The notes: generated from the letters alone by a model not told the origin. A DNA stretch of 64,000 nt from Endocalyx cinctus (GCA_001600455.1 BCKC01000005.1:2604001-2668000); one strand, 5' to 3'; shown: positions 8,603 through 21,973, counted from the first letter of the stretch. Numbers and translations: made by a program.

Positions 8603-11312
8603 TGTAGACTGTCGGGGCCTCGAGACTAGTTGTTAGAGTTGAGTCTTCCTTGATTTTCCTCTCCGTCTAAAGTGCGAACCAGCGTTGGATTGAAGCTGGG
8701 GAATTATCGTATCGTAAACCGGACAAGGTCGTACTTCAGTTGATAGTCCGTGAGAACAGAAGTCTATATAACAGTTGCTGATGATTGATTAGCCAGCTAT
8801 ATCAATAAGTTGAAGGGGTCAACTAAGCCATGAACGTAACCTACATGGTATGTACGTACGATTTATTTATTGACAGAAACTTCAGACATTAATTGCTAGG
8901 AAGTTGGTTGAGGGAGATAGATCGCTTGACAAGACAGAGTGATCCGAAACTCTTGAGAAATGAAACAAGAGAGAAAGTATTGATTACTTAAGGAGTCAAG
9001 GCAAAGGTCTCTTGCTAAATGAAGAAGAAAACAAGAGCGAAAGTAATAAATCTTGACTTGATTCCAAGTGTAGGTGACTGAGTGTTTCTGTAGTGCATGT
9101 GGTCGTATTTATAAAAAGATCTCAGCGAGTGATGTACAGGCTGGCGGAATATTCCATACCAAAATTGAATGGAAGGCCTATTTGTCTGGATGATTAGATA
9201 TTAAAATATTACCCCTAGAGGTAGTAAACGAAAGAGCGAGTGAATAAATGAACGAACAAATCAATGAATGGATGAATGAAGTGAGAGAAGTATTAATTAG
9301 TATATTTCCTAGATTTCAAGAACTTTTACACAAAGGTGAATAAATCCATCCATCCCATGTGTGGTACCTACATGATCACCTGCACCACTTCGAATGCACA
9401 GTTGGTCTTACAAATCCTCATACAAATGTTGTATTAATTTTCCTAGCCTTTCAGACAAGCTTAATTACCTTCTTTTATTCCCTTCTTACATGTTCTAGTC
9501 AGCTGATGGTAGCTCTTCATGACGTACTGATATCTCAGAAGGGGGTGAAGGTAATAAACACGTGCGAATAACTCGATAGAGTGTGGTATGTTGAATCAAG
9601 ACAGGTAATTTCTTATGAGAATATATCATCTCCTTTTTACACCCTAAGCACGTAACATCGTCTGAAATTTCCTGAAAGTGAGGATTCTAAAAGGCAGCTA
9701 GATATATATTATAAACCACTTCGTCCGTAGATTTACCATACAGCTGAAACACGATCTCAAATTTCTGAATAGGTTTGTTAGATCGGGGTCATTATACAGG
9801 AGAGATAGGTTCCCCCCTATTTGCTCAATTTCAGGAGCCTTGCGCTTGGCACCCCCTTAGAAAAGACTCATCGCCTGGTTGGTAGCTAATACCAAGGCTC
9901 TCTGGCTTTTATGCCGATACTTTTATTATTATTATTATTATTCCAGGATTTCCGGGGAGAATATTGCCTTGCGGTCTTTGTCTTTGGACTAGGAGAAAAT
10001 AGGCCCTCGAAAAGCTGCTTTGTTTTCTTTTCCTCTCTCCTCGTACTCATACCTCATACGAATCTCATCTCACAGTTTTGAAATCGAGCCTTTCATAATT
10101 CGATCCAACTTCTTCAGAAACAAGAAGTATATATAGTACACGTAGCTAGGCAGATAATTAAGTACTTTCTCATATTATATGCAGCATTAACTATCATAGC
10201 AGAAGAATTTCTATCCCTAGTACCTCTGCTTCTGATTATCCGCGTGGATAAAAGAAAATGCAGAAAAGAAAAAAGTAAAGGCCGAAAACTAATGCTAACT
10301 CCAAAGTAACAGTAATCATTGGGCCCGTCTCGCCCGTTTTAACCCTACACAGAGTCCGTACCGCGGCTGTGTGGTATGCTCGCACCTGTGTTTCTTTGTC
10401 CTTGTGCTCTTTACCTCTTGTAGGTAGAATCATCGTACGAAAGGCGGTAGGAGTAACAACAATCAAATCATGCGGCATGTTAGTGATATGATGAGGATAT
10501 CTATGATAGAATCTGGGACGCGCCGAAAGGAGCCGCATTGATAGTACGAGATATATCCGTCATCTTGTTTTACCTGAACAGTAGGGCATATTAATCTATA
10601 ACATGTTATTTGCTATTCTTATTAGGAAGATCAATACTTGGTCACAGTTAACACGAGTGGAGAAAAACTGAAAAAGTTGTTTAACTATTTTGATTTGGAA
10701 AGGGTATCTACTATATGCTTAATAGAATTATATGTATAATTCCCACCTTCAATCAGCATCAACGTCGTTGAACTGAAACAGCGTGACACTGCAGCGTAAC
10801 TCCAGCACCAGGATCCATCTCAGGCATGTGTGATCCTAGGCTATCAAGCCACGTCTCAGTGTTCAACCTATACCTCCCCATACCACGATCTTATATTACT
10901 AAGTTTTTAGATACATATGTACCGAAGCCTTTTAACCATCTTTTAAGGCCCATCAATTAGGTTGCCCTGGAGACAACTATGACAACGGAGCACAGTTGTT
11001 ATTGGGTTATAAGTGAATGATGCTCGGTGCCGTTCACTGACACTAAGCCCCGAGTTAGGTAAACTGTATCATGTCGCTACCTGGGCTGAGACACTGCGCT
11101 TCCCAAGTCAGTAATCGCACAATAGACATGTTTGTTGAACTGTCAAAGTAGGAAAGAAACACGAACCCTTTCAACCACGTCGTAGCCATCTAAATCAGGT
11201 ATTCGATGCGTTTTACATATTACGCATGTGATATTTTGGTGCCGGTGAGACGTAGAGACATCGTATTTTCGGTTAGTTCTCAACCTTGTATACGGCCTCT
11301 TTTAGCAGTCTC
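8603..11312. other. Intergenic, 2.7 kb, no supported gene
   Basis: AT-rich DNA with simple slippage tracts, such as GAATGAAT-like runs near 9240-9280 and an ATT repeat at about 9923-9942. An open 40-codon minus-strand stretch at about 10870-10750 has protein-like composition (see findings). No tRNA B-box or other RNA gene seen. Confidence 0.5.
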
Positions 11313-12260
11313 TCATCCGGCCATGAATTCACCCCGAACAGAGTATCTCATTATGTTCGTGAGACTTGTTCCCTCGACTTGCGACGTAGCCACGGCAGGA
11401 GCCGGAGGAGGCGGCGGGCGATCGATGACCATGACGTCGTCGTCGGCGGGGCCAGAAGGGACGACATCTTGCATCATGTCTTCGTCTTCATCGTCGTCCT
11501 CCTCGTCATCTTCATCCTCAAAAGTTCTGCGGAGTCCGGTGCGGACGTTCTCGATTCCCATTAGGCGCTCCTCCGCCGTGAATGGATCGCTCTCCTCATG
11601 CACTGCATATTGTACGATGCGATTGTAGCAAGCATCGTTTGAGGCGCGCCATCTCTTCTCAAGCTCCATCTGCTTTGCCTGATCCTGACCATTCGAGCCT
11701 TTGTTGATGTTGTTATTGTTATAATGACTCATGGTATTCGCCATTGGATCAGAAGGCAAAGAGGTGTTGGCGGGAGCTGGGAGGGCCTCGAACGTCTTTC
11801 TTCCTTCGTCCATCGCCGCAGCCACGCTTGGTTCTGGTTTTTTGCGCAGGAGCTGTTCGAGGATGTGCTGCTGCGTGCGACCGGGGAAGTTGGTCGAGGG
11901 GTGGACGGCGACCCGGCTGAAGACGTCATTGTGCTGCGAAATGGTATCGTGAACCGCATTGAGATTGAGTTGGAGAATATCCGATGAGGCTTGTAAGGAT
12001 CCCCTAAGAGCCGAGCGCAGATGGTTAGTCAATTGAATCTCTCGATCCCTTTCTGAACCTTGCATGAAGGAACGACAAGGCGCATTGTCAAACCAAAACA
12101 AAAAGAAGGAGAAAAAAAAAAACACTTACAGTTTGGGGAAAGGGTTACTTGCGAATACGTCATGTTTAAGGCTGGCAATGCTGTTTGAAAGTTGCAAGAG
12201 ACGTTGTCGAGTCTGCTCTACAACTCGGAGCTCTTCGTGACTTAAATTCAGCGACGCCAT
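11313..12260 (-). CDS. MED8: Mediator of RNA polymerase II transcription subunit 8
   Basis: Mediator head-module subunit, acting in the nucleus between activators and RNA polymerase II. Exon 1 (12260-12130) gives MASLNLSHEELRVVEQTRQR and a coiled-coil run to FPK; exon 2 is 12048-11313; total 288 aa. The intron donor GTAAGT is clear. The acceptor is set at the AG at 12050-12049 because it alone restores frame, so the junction may be off by a few codons. Diagnostic fungal MED8 text follows: NDVFSRVAVHPSTNFPGRTQ and ILEQLLRKKPEPSV. The C-terminal part is low-complexity, with an acidic stretch (EDEDDEEDDDEDED) and a proline run. Length fits fungal MED8. Confidence 0.88.
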
Positions 12261-12746
12261 TGTTGGGTTGAGATTTTTATTTTTGTTTTATCTTTTCTTT
12301 ATCTTTTATTTCAATTCGCGCTTTATTTTTATGTTTAATTTATCTTTTCTTCAATTTGCGCAGCTCTTTTTAAAGGTGATTGAGTTTAAGAGTGAAGATG
12401 AAGAGTGAAGATGAAAAATGAAGGACTTCCAGAGGGGTGGTCTAATATATATAGTTTTTATCTTGCATTGTATTTTTTTTATCAGAAGCTATTCTTCTAT
12501 GAACAATAGATTCTATTACAATGCACTCGAGATAATGAAGGTTGTTTGCTTCCATGAATTGACCGTAAATTCACTGTAGCTACCTACCTGGATGGATCCA
12601 TTAGAGGTAGGTACCTAGCCCTTAGTGAATAACGCCAGATCACGTGGAATTAAGTAGTATAGTGGCGGGGACATCCATTGTTGGATGGATCCATTATAAG
12701 AGTAGAATGGTGTAGTAGGTACTTTATACATTGTCTAACGAAGTAA

Positions 12747-12801
12747 CAATAGGGAAACAATAGGGAAACAATAGGGAAACAATAGGGAAACAATGAGGAA
12801 A
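12747..12801. repeat. 11-bp minisatellite, five copies
   Basis: Unit CAATAGGGAAA. Four exact copies are followed by a fifth, CAATGAGGAAA. Located in the AT-rich gap upstream of MED8. Confidence 0.95.
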
Positions 12802-13254
12802 TTTTAGTACTCTGTACCTAGGCTGCTAGGTAGGTAGTTGCCAAAATAGTCGAGGTATTGAAAACTTACCAACTTTACATATATGTTTAGCAGGTGGAAA
12901 AAAATAATTGATATATATATATAACTTATATCAATTGAAAGAGAAAAATGAGGGTATTATGATGGTATTCTTTCCCTCTGGTATATGTATGTTTGAAGGC
13001 GAAAAGAATACAAAATAAAATTGAACAAGTTTGTAAACTATAGTTTTCAAGGGGGGGGATTACTGCGTAGTAGTATATATTGACAGTATTATATAATTTT
13101 CTATACATATATTAAAGTTAGGAGTAGAATAAACCTATCTTCATAATGCTCTCGTTTTCCTCTTTTCAAGGATATAAATATTATATATATATTACTCGTT
13201 GTTTTGTGTAGAAAAATAAAGAGTAAATCATAACTATATAACTGTAACTACTCC

Positions 13255-13389
13255 GTACCTCCACTGTCAATTAGATAAGGCACGCGCTATGCTTGTATCG
13301 GAACCTTGGTTATTGAATATTGCAAGCGTTATAGTGTACATATCCATGGATAACATCAAGGTCCTTATCTAATCAGCGCGCAGAGGTAC
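13255..13389. repeat. MITE-like inverted repeat of about 135 bp
   Basis: The ends are inverted copies. GTACCTC at 13255-13261 pairs with GAGGTAC at 13383-13389, and ATTAGATAAGG at 13270-13280 pairs with CCTTATCTAAT at 13363-13373. The interior has no frame. The size and structure fit a small non-autonomous DNA element or its decayed remains. No clear target-site duplication is visible. Confidence 0.5.
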
Positions 13390-14049
13390 AGTACAGTATA
13401 AAATAATCAACCATTAATAATAATAGATAGTAATTATACTGTGCTGTACCTAATTGTTTCCGTTCCTACACTAGCTTCTGACATTTGTACCCGTACCCCC
13501 TGGAGTATGAGTCGTGACAGGGATTTAGGGGCTCTTTAGAATACCCCTGTAACCCCTCCTATCCAGTTTCTGGGGTTCAACCTCAAATTAACGACAACAT
13601 ATAAAATATACCCACAATGAACCAGTTTTCAGCTAAGTATCCATTTGAGAAGCTCTCCTATTTGAGTCAGTTCTTCATAAGTACAATTTTCAATTAAACC
13701 TAAGTGACTAAGTAATAAACACGCCAATTTCATCTAAGAGCAAATGCTAAGTCCTAACAATGATAACATTAATAAAAATCAGTAAACACCGAAACAAATC
13801 CATCAGGAGGTATCTAGAAAGAAATATGCCTTTACACCTAAGATATCAATGGCAACTTTTCCTGATCACTCCTTAAATCATATAACTTCGCCAAAACATC
13901 CCAGTGCCTAATGTAGAAAAATGTTGTCGGTTGAAATAAAAATAAATCATCAAATATGAGCGCCGGTGGATGCAATTGTCATAATCATGATGTCGACAAT
14001 TATAATTAGGTGCAAAGGTCAACCTCATTGTCGGGTGCTCCTTTGGTTT

Positions 14050-15968
14050 TTATTCGTTATGAGAGCCAGCCTGATCCACCGTGATAGTTTTGGTTGGCCG
14101 CCCGTGCATATCCACGGGAGGGAATCTCGCTCGACGCTCTAGTTCATCAAGAGGCAAAAACGAACGAATATACCTAATAATTCAGGTTAGCAGTTTGCAC
14201 CACATGAACATCGTTGAGTTCACAACATACTTATTGATACCATTGTCGTTGGGGTTGTAATCCCAAGGCTCGAATGTGCCTTGCTTCAACGATCCCCACA
14301 CAAGTCGCCGACGCCTCTGAGACATCAACACATCCTGCGTAATAGCTTCAAAGTTCCACCGAGCTCTGGCCTCAGCCTCAAACTTCTGGAACTTCGAGAC
14401 TGCTTCCGACTCTTCCGCCGTCAAGGCTTCCTCCTTCTCGACCAGTTTAGCCAAGTTGACTAACTCTAACGGATCTTTCTCGAGGTTGAAAAGCTGTGGC
14501 TTATCCGTGGGGCAGATAATATATTTCCATTGGCCACGGCGAATCATCATCAATGGACTGATTGTCCCCTCGCCTGTGTATTCAGCGATTACCGTATCGT
14601 GTCCTTCTCTCCCTTCCAGATGAGGGAGAAGAGAGATGCCATCCATAGGTAGTCCTGGAACGAGCTGGGTGCCGACAAGATCACACAAAGTTGGGAGAAT
14701 ATCCAAGGTCGAAACGTTCTGCTTGACCCGGTGAGGGGTGAAACGACGAGGATCCGAAATTAGTAGGGGTACGCGAACTGAAGACTCAAAATAGCTCATC
14801 TTGTACCTGCGATAGATGTGAGTAACCAGACTTAGTTTCTCGATAATGGCATATAGTGTGACTTACCAGAGTCCACGCTCTCCTAACATATCACCATGAT
14901 CACCGCTGAAAACGATAATCGTGTTCTCATCGAGCATGCAGTCCTTAAGAGTCGTAAGAATCCGTCCAATACAGTCGTCGACGTAGGATACAGCACCGTA
15001 GTAAGCTCGTCGAGCTCGCTTGATCTGATCGTCGCTGAATTCTTGGTCCCAAAGATCACACACTTTCATAAGTCGCTTGCTGTGGTCATCCTGCTGCTCC
15101 TGGGGAATTCTGACTTTGGGTAAAGGGATGTCCGTATCTTCGTACATATCCCAGTATTTTCTCTCAATGGTATAGGGATCATGAGGATGAGTCAGAGAAA
15201 CCTAATAGAGGTACCGTATTAGCATCACCAAATAGCAACCTGATTTTACTTGATACCTTGACGTTATGACGCTTGCCGACGCAGGTCTAGGTAAAATCCT
15301 AGGTGAGTTTCTATACATACCGTCAAACAGAAGGGTCGCGCATCGGGACCGTCTCGAACATGGTTGTACAAGAATTGCTGCGACCGGTACATAACTTCCT
15401 CGTCGTAGTCCAGCTGATTGCTCCTGACGCAGGGTCCGGCCTGGAGAATCGAGCTGGCGTTGTGATACCATTCTAGACGTCGGTCTGGCTCATCCCAGTT
15501 GACAGACCAGCCGAAATCACCCGGATAAATGTCACTGGTAAGACGAGTTTCATAACCATGAAGCTGGTCGCCTACGAAGTGCATTTTCCCCGCTAAGGCG
15601 GTATGGTAGCCCTTGAGGCGCAGATAATGGGCGTATGTGGGAACATCGCTCGGTATCTGAGACGCATTGTCATAAGCTCCTATCTTCATAGGCAATTGTC
15701 CGGAAATAAGACTCATGCGAGAAGGGGCACAGAGAGGAGATGGGCAGTAAGCCGAGTCAAACTGAACCGACTTTGCTGCTAGGGAATCAAGGTTTGGTGT
15801 TCGGATTTTGGACTCAGGATTGTACATCTTGAGTTGAGGGGCGGCCAACTGATCGGCCATAAGAAAGAGAACATTGGGTGGCTTGGTGGCTGGGGTGGCG
15901 CCGACGCCGTTCGGGCGTACGCCGTTGGAATGGGAGTGTTGCGGCATTGAATCAATATCAGGTGCCAT
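14050..15968 (-). CDS. Sulfatase, choline-sulfatase type
   Basis: Hydrolyses choline-O-sulfate to choline and sulfate in fungi, releasing stored sulfur. Exons 15968-15321, 15201-14867, 14806-14231 and 14173-14050 give 560 aa; introns are 119, 60 and 57 nt. The sulfatase signature is SPLCAPSR, with Cys80 as the formylglycine precursor. Metal-site residues are in LFLMADQ (residues 35-40) and SGDHGDMLGERG, and the catalytic-pocket Lys lies in AGKMHF. Family-specific text includes YGWSVNWDEP-like DFGWSVNWDEPD, VSLTHPHDPY, and the C-terminal SQRRRRLVW and YIRSFLPLDELE, which resemble choline sulfatases rather than arylsulfatases. No signal peptide, so it is probably cytosolic. All key residues are intact. 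Substrate specificity is inferred from family likeness. Confidence 0.9.
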
Positions 15969-18900
15969 AGTAAAGATGTGTTTGAGCGAATAGCCACTAG
16001 TCGATGACTAGTAGGGACTTGAAAATAAGAAAAAATATGATATGGAAAGGTTTGGTAGAATATTATCTCATAAAAACTTTTCGACTTGATAAGTTGGTAT
16101 TACTTATGGACAAGAAGGACGATTTAATTCAATGTAAATATCAAGGGGCGAGTCTCCCTCAATAATATGTTGAGTTGGGAAGGAAGATAAGAAAGATGAG
16201 GTGGGTATGAGACAGATGGGAAAGTAATAGGAGTGATAAAAATAAGGGGGAAGGACGTTTGTGGGAACGGCTAGATATATAGCTAGAAATAGAGACTGTC
16301 TATCTACAGTCAAGGCTCGCGTATAAACTCAATGGATGAGTGATTATGAATATAGAGAGATGGAAAAAGAGGAAATGATATAAAGATATACAGAGACGAC
16401 GCAATGCTTACGAGGACCCGGAAACAAAGGATAAGTTAACCACACAAATATAATGTATACGTATAGAATTATCGATCAACAGTGCATTATACTGTCAACA
16501 AGGATTGGTGGGATGGTTTATTAGAAAAGAGAAACGAGTAAGCAAATAATTATTGTGGTTTCTCCCTTATGATATGGTATAATATGATGTATGGTGCGGA
16601 ATATCGTGCGAGAGGGGAGAAAAAAAGGATATTTTTACATGAAACCAAAGAGTTGGAGGAAAAATGAAGGATAAAGTAGGACTAATATTGGCGTGAGAAT
16701 GGCGAACGATGGCGAAAGAGACCAAATATGAGCACCAGCAACGCCCTTGTTGGACGGATAGTCACCGCCATTTTCCATCTACTTACATAAGTTTAGTAGG
16801 GTGCGTTATACGGATACACGTATACGTTTACCCAAGTACTTAAGTATTTATTAGGTTGTATTAGTGTATACCCTTGTACGGTAATTTATCTAGGTAGGCT
16901 AGCAGGCTAGGTACCTATCATAGTACACTATTAATGTACCTAAGTACACTACGACATAAACACTAACAATAAACAATAATACTGTACATATAGTACATAT
17001 AGTACATATAGTACGTGGAATTTCATTGTGGGGAAGGAATAAAGGGAGTTGATAAGCTGACTACTAATAACTAATCTTTAATTAGTATGACCGAAGATAA
17101 AATGTCAAATTTCGAAACCGAAAGAATTTCAAGAATCTCTCTTGTTTATTATCCTATCAACGGAGAGATTTGTTGTATCTTTACCTAATTCGGAAATTAT
17201 TCAAAAAAGTGCTCGCGTGTCCCAAAAAAAAAAAGAGTAAAAAAGAAGACCTACTTGTAGATAGCGTGAAAGACGACCCTTTTAATTGTATAGTGAGGTA
17301 CGAATCATGCAAGGGGTGTTGTGCATAATACAACCCCCGGTGTCGGGGAATAGCCAGTTATATCTTTCTTTTCTTTTTGAGAACCCAATCGGAAGGTAGA
17401 GAATAATGCTGGTAGATTGAATAAACCGGAACATCATATCTATCATTTTTATCTTATTTTTTCTTTATCACGTATAAACTACGACAGCATGCAATCTTGT
17501 CACCCGAATACGGCGCGGTAAGATAAAACTAAAACAAAGTATAATGATGAGATAAAGAATACCATCTAGGATAAAATACGGAGTAGAATAAAAATAAGAT
17601 GAGATATGAGATATCCAATATTTACCTAGGTACTAGGTTAAGTAGGTACCCAAGTAGTATACCTACTGACTAGACTTACTTGCATCCAAATGGATACACA
17701 CATCCATTACATGGACACACAAACACGCTCACGCACACAGACTGGACACACACATACTTTATTAGGTTATTACATACTACATATGTACTAAGTAAGAATC
17801 TACTACTGTAAGTACGATACATAGACTGATCTGGCCGCTGAAATTATCTGTCACTCGCATATCTAAAAAATCGCACCATCTAAATAGTATACTATGTAAT
17901 CTGGCTGTCTGGTAATGTATACATATTGGACGTACATATTATATGACTTTGAAACTCTTTATCTCATATTACCTTAACCTAGAATTTATCAGTTTAGTGC
18001 ATATTGGACAAGCTTACGGTATTACTACTCAAATGGATCTGGGTAGATATCGAAATAGACTATCAATTACTAATTATAATCATCCCGTATAACTATTTTT
18101 TATGTGCACAGCCAACAAGCCAGCAAGCCAGCAAGCAAGAACCCGGCTGATAAAGGAGAGGAAGGTCGATGATGAAGAAGTGGATGACGTTTTCGATCTG
18201 CTTTTCTCGTTTCCTTCGGTTTCATCCTCCCCGTAGATCCCGCGGCGCGTCATTTATTTTTAATTATGCTAACCATGTCAACTAATATCTCTTACATCAG
18301 CCTTTGATCACGCCAGAGCACGACTTATTGCGCAATTCAAGGAGGTGAAGAAAAAGTTTCTTTTTTTTGTTATTGTTATTATTATTCTGCGAACGGGGGA
18401 GCGGTAACTTACATACAGTCCGTTTACTGCACGGTAGCTATATAAGTGGGTTGTTTTGTCTATCTCTCCGTCCTCTCTCTTTTCCCGCTGTTTATTGATC
18501 CCAAAAATCTTGTCTTAGCGCAGGCATTTCGCTCATTTCAGCCTCCAATAGGCATCGTTCCGCTTCGTTAAACCCTCATCCGGGGACAGCATGGTCAAGT
18601 CGAAACGATCTTCAAGATAAATGGGTGGATCTGCCCGCACTGCATTATTATAAGAATATCTCTTGGTCTACGGAGTATTACCATGCGCTATCCTTTCCCT
18701 GGGGATCTGCGACGTTGCTGGAGTGGTATTATTTCAGTTTTCCTTGGTCGATCTTCTCCAGGGTTACGCAATAAGAAATGTGTCACAAAATGGAAACTCA
18801 ATCACACCATCTTCCAAACTCGTGAGTGGTGGACAACGCAGTCGCCAAAATGAAGCTTGGACCTTGAAACTAGTATAGCGTGCGTAGTGTAATAAGCGGA

Positions 18901-19847
18901 GGGTGGTTATATAAACAGAACGGGGGCGTGAGTTAACAAAGTTCAAGGATTCCTTATGACTATATCCAACAACATATACCGATACGGTAGGTTACAATAC
19001 ATTAGCCTAATAAACCGTCTAGTGTACTGGGCAGCTGGGTTGATAAACTTCCCTATTTACAGCTTGGCGGATACCCTGAAGTGAAAATCCCCGTCACCGC
19101 GGAGGATATAAGGTGATTATCCCAACTGCATATCTTTACTTTTTATCTTAAAAATAAAATTCCCCATGATTTTCCAGACCGACAGTCTACGGATGAAATT
19201 TCCGCCCTCTTATCTTTCACTTTTGGTTTATCAAAAAGGAGGCAAGTTCGAAAGAACGGTCACGGGATGGAGAAATTTCCGAGGTTCCAATAGACCTAAG
19301 CTGAATAACCAATCCCCTTCATTTTTTCTAGGCCAAGTTTATACCGATACCTAAGTCCTTACGTACATGCATTACCTCTTTCCCTATCTTTTCATCCTTC
19401 TATCTTCATCATACGTGTCTGTCGTCCATGTCACATGTGCACAACATCTCTGCCAACCTTGGCTCAACCTTGGAAATATATGTCAACATTTCCATTACCT
19501 TATCTTTTTCTACAAGTGGCTCTGAGTATGTCTTGGTGTATCCCATAATCGCTCGGACCTCTTAAAACAACTTAAAAGAAGAATACGCAACACCGCCTTT
19601 CTTACACGGAAATTTCATCCCGTACTTCCAGGTCACAAATATTGAGTCAATCTAGGAGGATGAATAGAGGGACAAAGTCTTGTGAGATTAGAAATATTTA
19701 GTAGGTAGTCCGAATGATTCTCATCAAATCGGAATATGACAATAGAGAAAAAAAAATAACACATTATAACTACATCCCATAAAAATTTGCTTCGAAATCA
19801 CCGCGACAACATCCTAGTTTCGCGGAAACCTTTTTTTGAACATCAAG
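15969..19847. other. Long AT-rich intergenic region, 3.9 kb
   Basis: No gene supported on either strand. It contains the 9-bp tandem repeat at 16984-17014, CA-rich text near 17700-17755, AAGCCAGC repeats near 18115-18140, two copies of TACGGAGTA (17577 and 18669) and TAGGTA/TACCTA clusters near 16890 and 17635. Short frames here lack codon bias and motifs. Confidence 0.55.
16984..17014. repeat. 9-bp tandem repeat, 3.4 copies
   Basis: GTACATATA repeated three times followed by GTAC, in an AT-rich gap. Each unit is close to palindromic. Confidence 0.9.
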
Positions 19848-20930
19848 TTATCCCCTTCGTCTCGTCGTCGGACCCTTGCTCTTACTGGGGGTTCCCGAGG
19901 ATGTGGCGCTAGGCTCGCTCGGAGACTTCTCGGTGACCGTGACCACTTCCTTCATCTTGCCCTTAGCCTTGGCCGACGGTGTGTTCCAGTAGTACACCAT
20001 CTGCGCGGCAAGGACGCAGTTGAGCGTGAATCCCGCCACGAACCCGTACAGGATCAGCTTATCGTCCACTTCCTGCAACGTGGTGAAAATACGCGAGAGC
20101 GAGCCGGCGAGGTAGTTGAAGACCTAAGGTGTTGCCACGTTTCCCAATCCATTAGCCGTCGGCGCTTTTAGGAACAGAATAAAGAAAAAAAAAAAAAGAG
20201 GAGGGCTGAACGATAAAAACAAGATTTTGGGGTACAAAAAAAATTTAAAGAGAGACGGGAAAGAGAAAAGAGAAAGAGAGATAAGAGGGAGAAAAAAAAG
20301 AGGGGCTTTTGTTATCGGACTTACCGTGAATGCGCTGAGCTGTCCTGTCCCACCCTCCTGGACGATGGCGGCAATCTGGGGCACCTTGCTCGCCACACCT
20401 AGAACCCCTGCGCCGGCCTGCAGGTAACCCATGGTCTGCATGTCAACGAGGTTCCCGCTAAACAGCGTAGCGACGCTAGCGGCCAAAGCGGCGACGAAGA
20501 CGGCGGCCATGCTGGCGCGGCCGCTGTAGTTGAGGACGAGGACGCAGATGACGACGTTCTGGATGAGGATGAGACCCGTCTCGCCGAAGGTGCTGAAGGG
20601 GAAGCCGTTGCGCACGTTGTACGCCAGCGTGATCAGATACGACGTCGTCTCGAGCAGGTACGATAGGAAGCTAACGCCCGAGGACGATTTCGACTGGGCC
20701 AGCTTGAGGATCTGCGGCACCTTGACGATGGACGAGGCCCCGATGATACCGATCCCCAGCCCTTTTGAGATGGCCAGCTTTAGGCATTCCGAATCGGTCG
20801 GGTCGAGATCGAGGATCAGGGTCTTGTAGCAGGCGTCTCCAATGATGGAAACACCGAGATCGCGAACGGGTATCGGTAGGTTATGGGTAATGGCCTGCAG
20901 CGGCTGCAACGCATCTCGTAGGGCTTCCAT
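19848..20930 (-). CDS. MPDU1: MPDU1/Lec35-like PQ-loop membrane protein
   Basis: Homologue of mannose-P-dolichol utilisation defect 1, needed in the ER for use of dolichol-phosphate sugars in N-glycan and GPI assembly. Exons 20930-20325 and 20123-19848 give 293 aa, with one 201-nt phase-0 intron rich in T/C on the coding strand. Two PQ-loop motifs are visible: SSIVKVPQILKL near residue 66 and ASKVPQIAAIV near 184. Each is followed by hydrophobic segments, giving about seven membrane spans in all. Exon 2 begins with VFNYLAGSLSRIFTTLQEVDD, the conserved end of the second PQ repeat. The tail is Ser/Pro/Lys-rich and ends TTRRRG. Confidence 0.9.
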
Positions 20931-21973
20931 GGCGAACCGATAGCCTTTTCCTTCCTAACGTTGCACTGACAAGATATTAGATGAGTTTGAAGAATAAGAA
21001 AAAGTTGTCGCAAAAGAAAAGGGGAAAAAACTCGTACCTTTTAAATTGAAATAATCAAGTATCAAGACGCGCTATATCATACAGAATGAAAAGGAACAAT
21101 GTGTTAAGGAGCTACAAAACACATTCAATTAAAGAAACGTTTATTCCATGTCTAAGCCTTTTTTTTTTTTTTTTTTTTATTCACTGCAGTTGACAATACG
21201 AAGTAGAGTACAGAGTACAACCTGTTCGGTTCTCGGTAGGATCGATAAGAACTTTGATAAGTCCAAGTTGGTTAGTGTAGGGTAAGCTGACCCCTACCTC
21301 CCTATCAGGCCTATAATGTTAGCCCATTAACTATTTAATGGGGTACTATTAGTGGAGAAGGTCCCTATTACGCAGTATCAACATGAGAGGAACACTGAGG
21401 CTAAGCAGACTTCCAATGAAAATGAGTAAGTTGATAAACCTAGACCACCTAATGCGATGTCACAGTCACATTTACACCAACTATGTATGTACATGTCTCT
21501 CAGATCAATTCCTGCGCCTGCGTTATTTTATTATTTACATGTGCATTAATTCGGTGATAAAAGCGGCATCCATAGATCATCATGTTACTTTGATATATAG
21601 AGTATGTAGGTCTAAGAAACTCAAAGATAAATTCCGATATCGTTTGGTTGTCTCTCATTAGAAAAGACCAGATTAGCGTTAACCCGGTTCGTCTGGTTTG
21701 AAACCCACCAACACCCTGGATTCTTCGCCTCTACAGAGTTGCATATAAGATAAACTCTATTGGCTCGTCAATCTTGATGGGGAACTCACTTCAATTTCCG
21801 CTTTTTTTTTTTTTTTTTTTTTTTTTTTTGGACGTATCATATATGCGGTCTCCATTCTTCAATAACCATTGGTCGTCTTCTTTTCACGTATGGATGTATC
21901 AGATGAGCAAGGAGATATCATGAACTAATGACTCATGTAAATGGCCCCATCGGCAGCTTCAACCAAGAATTTC
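20931..21973. other. Intergenic with poly-T tracts
   Basis: About 1 kb between two minus-strand genes. T-runs lie at 21159-21178 (20 nt) and 21802-21829 (28 nt). One TACAGAGTA motif is at 21209. The last 150 bases are probably the 3' untranslated part of the chromodomain gene. No other gene seen. Confidence 0.6.

Larger units (their letters stand above)
12261..14049. other. AT-rich intergenic block with small repeats
   Basis: 1.8 kb between the MED8 start and the sulfatase stop. It holds an 11-bp tandem repeat, a MITE-like inverted repeat, several TAGGTA/TACCTA motif clusters and a 14-bp direct repeat (GGATGGATCCATTA near 12591 and 12689). No coding signal on either strand. Confidence 0.6.

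Noticed and set aside
10236..10538. 100-codon minus-strand frame
   Set aside because: No motif or codon bias; lies in AT-rich intergenic DNA.
19060..19115. Short stop-free phrase GYPEVKIPVTAEDIR
   Set aside because: Only about 18 codons, no extension by splicing in either direction.
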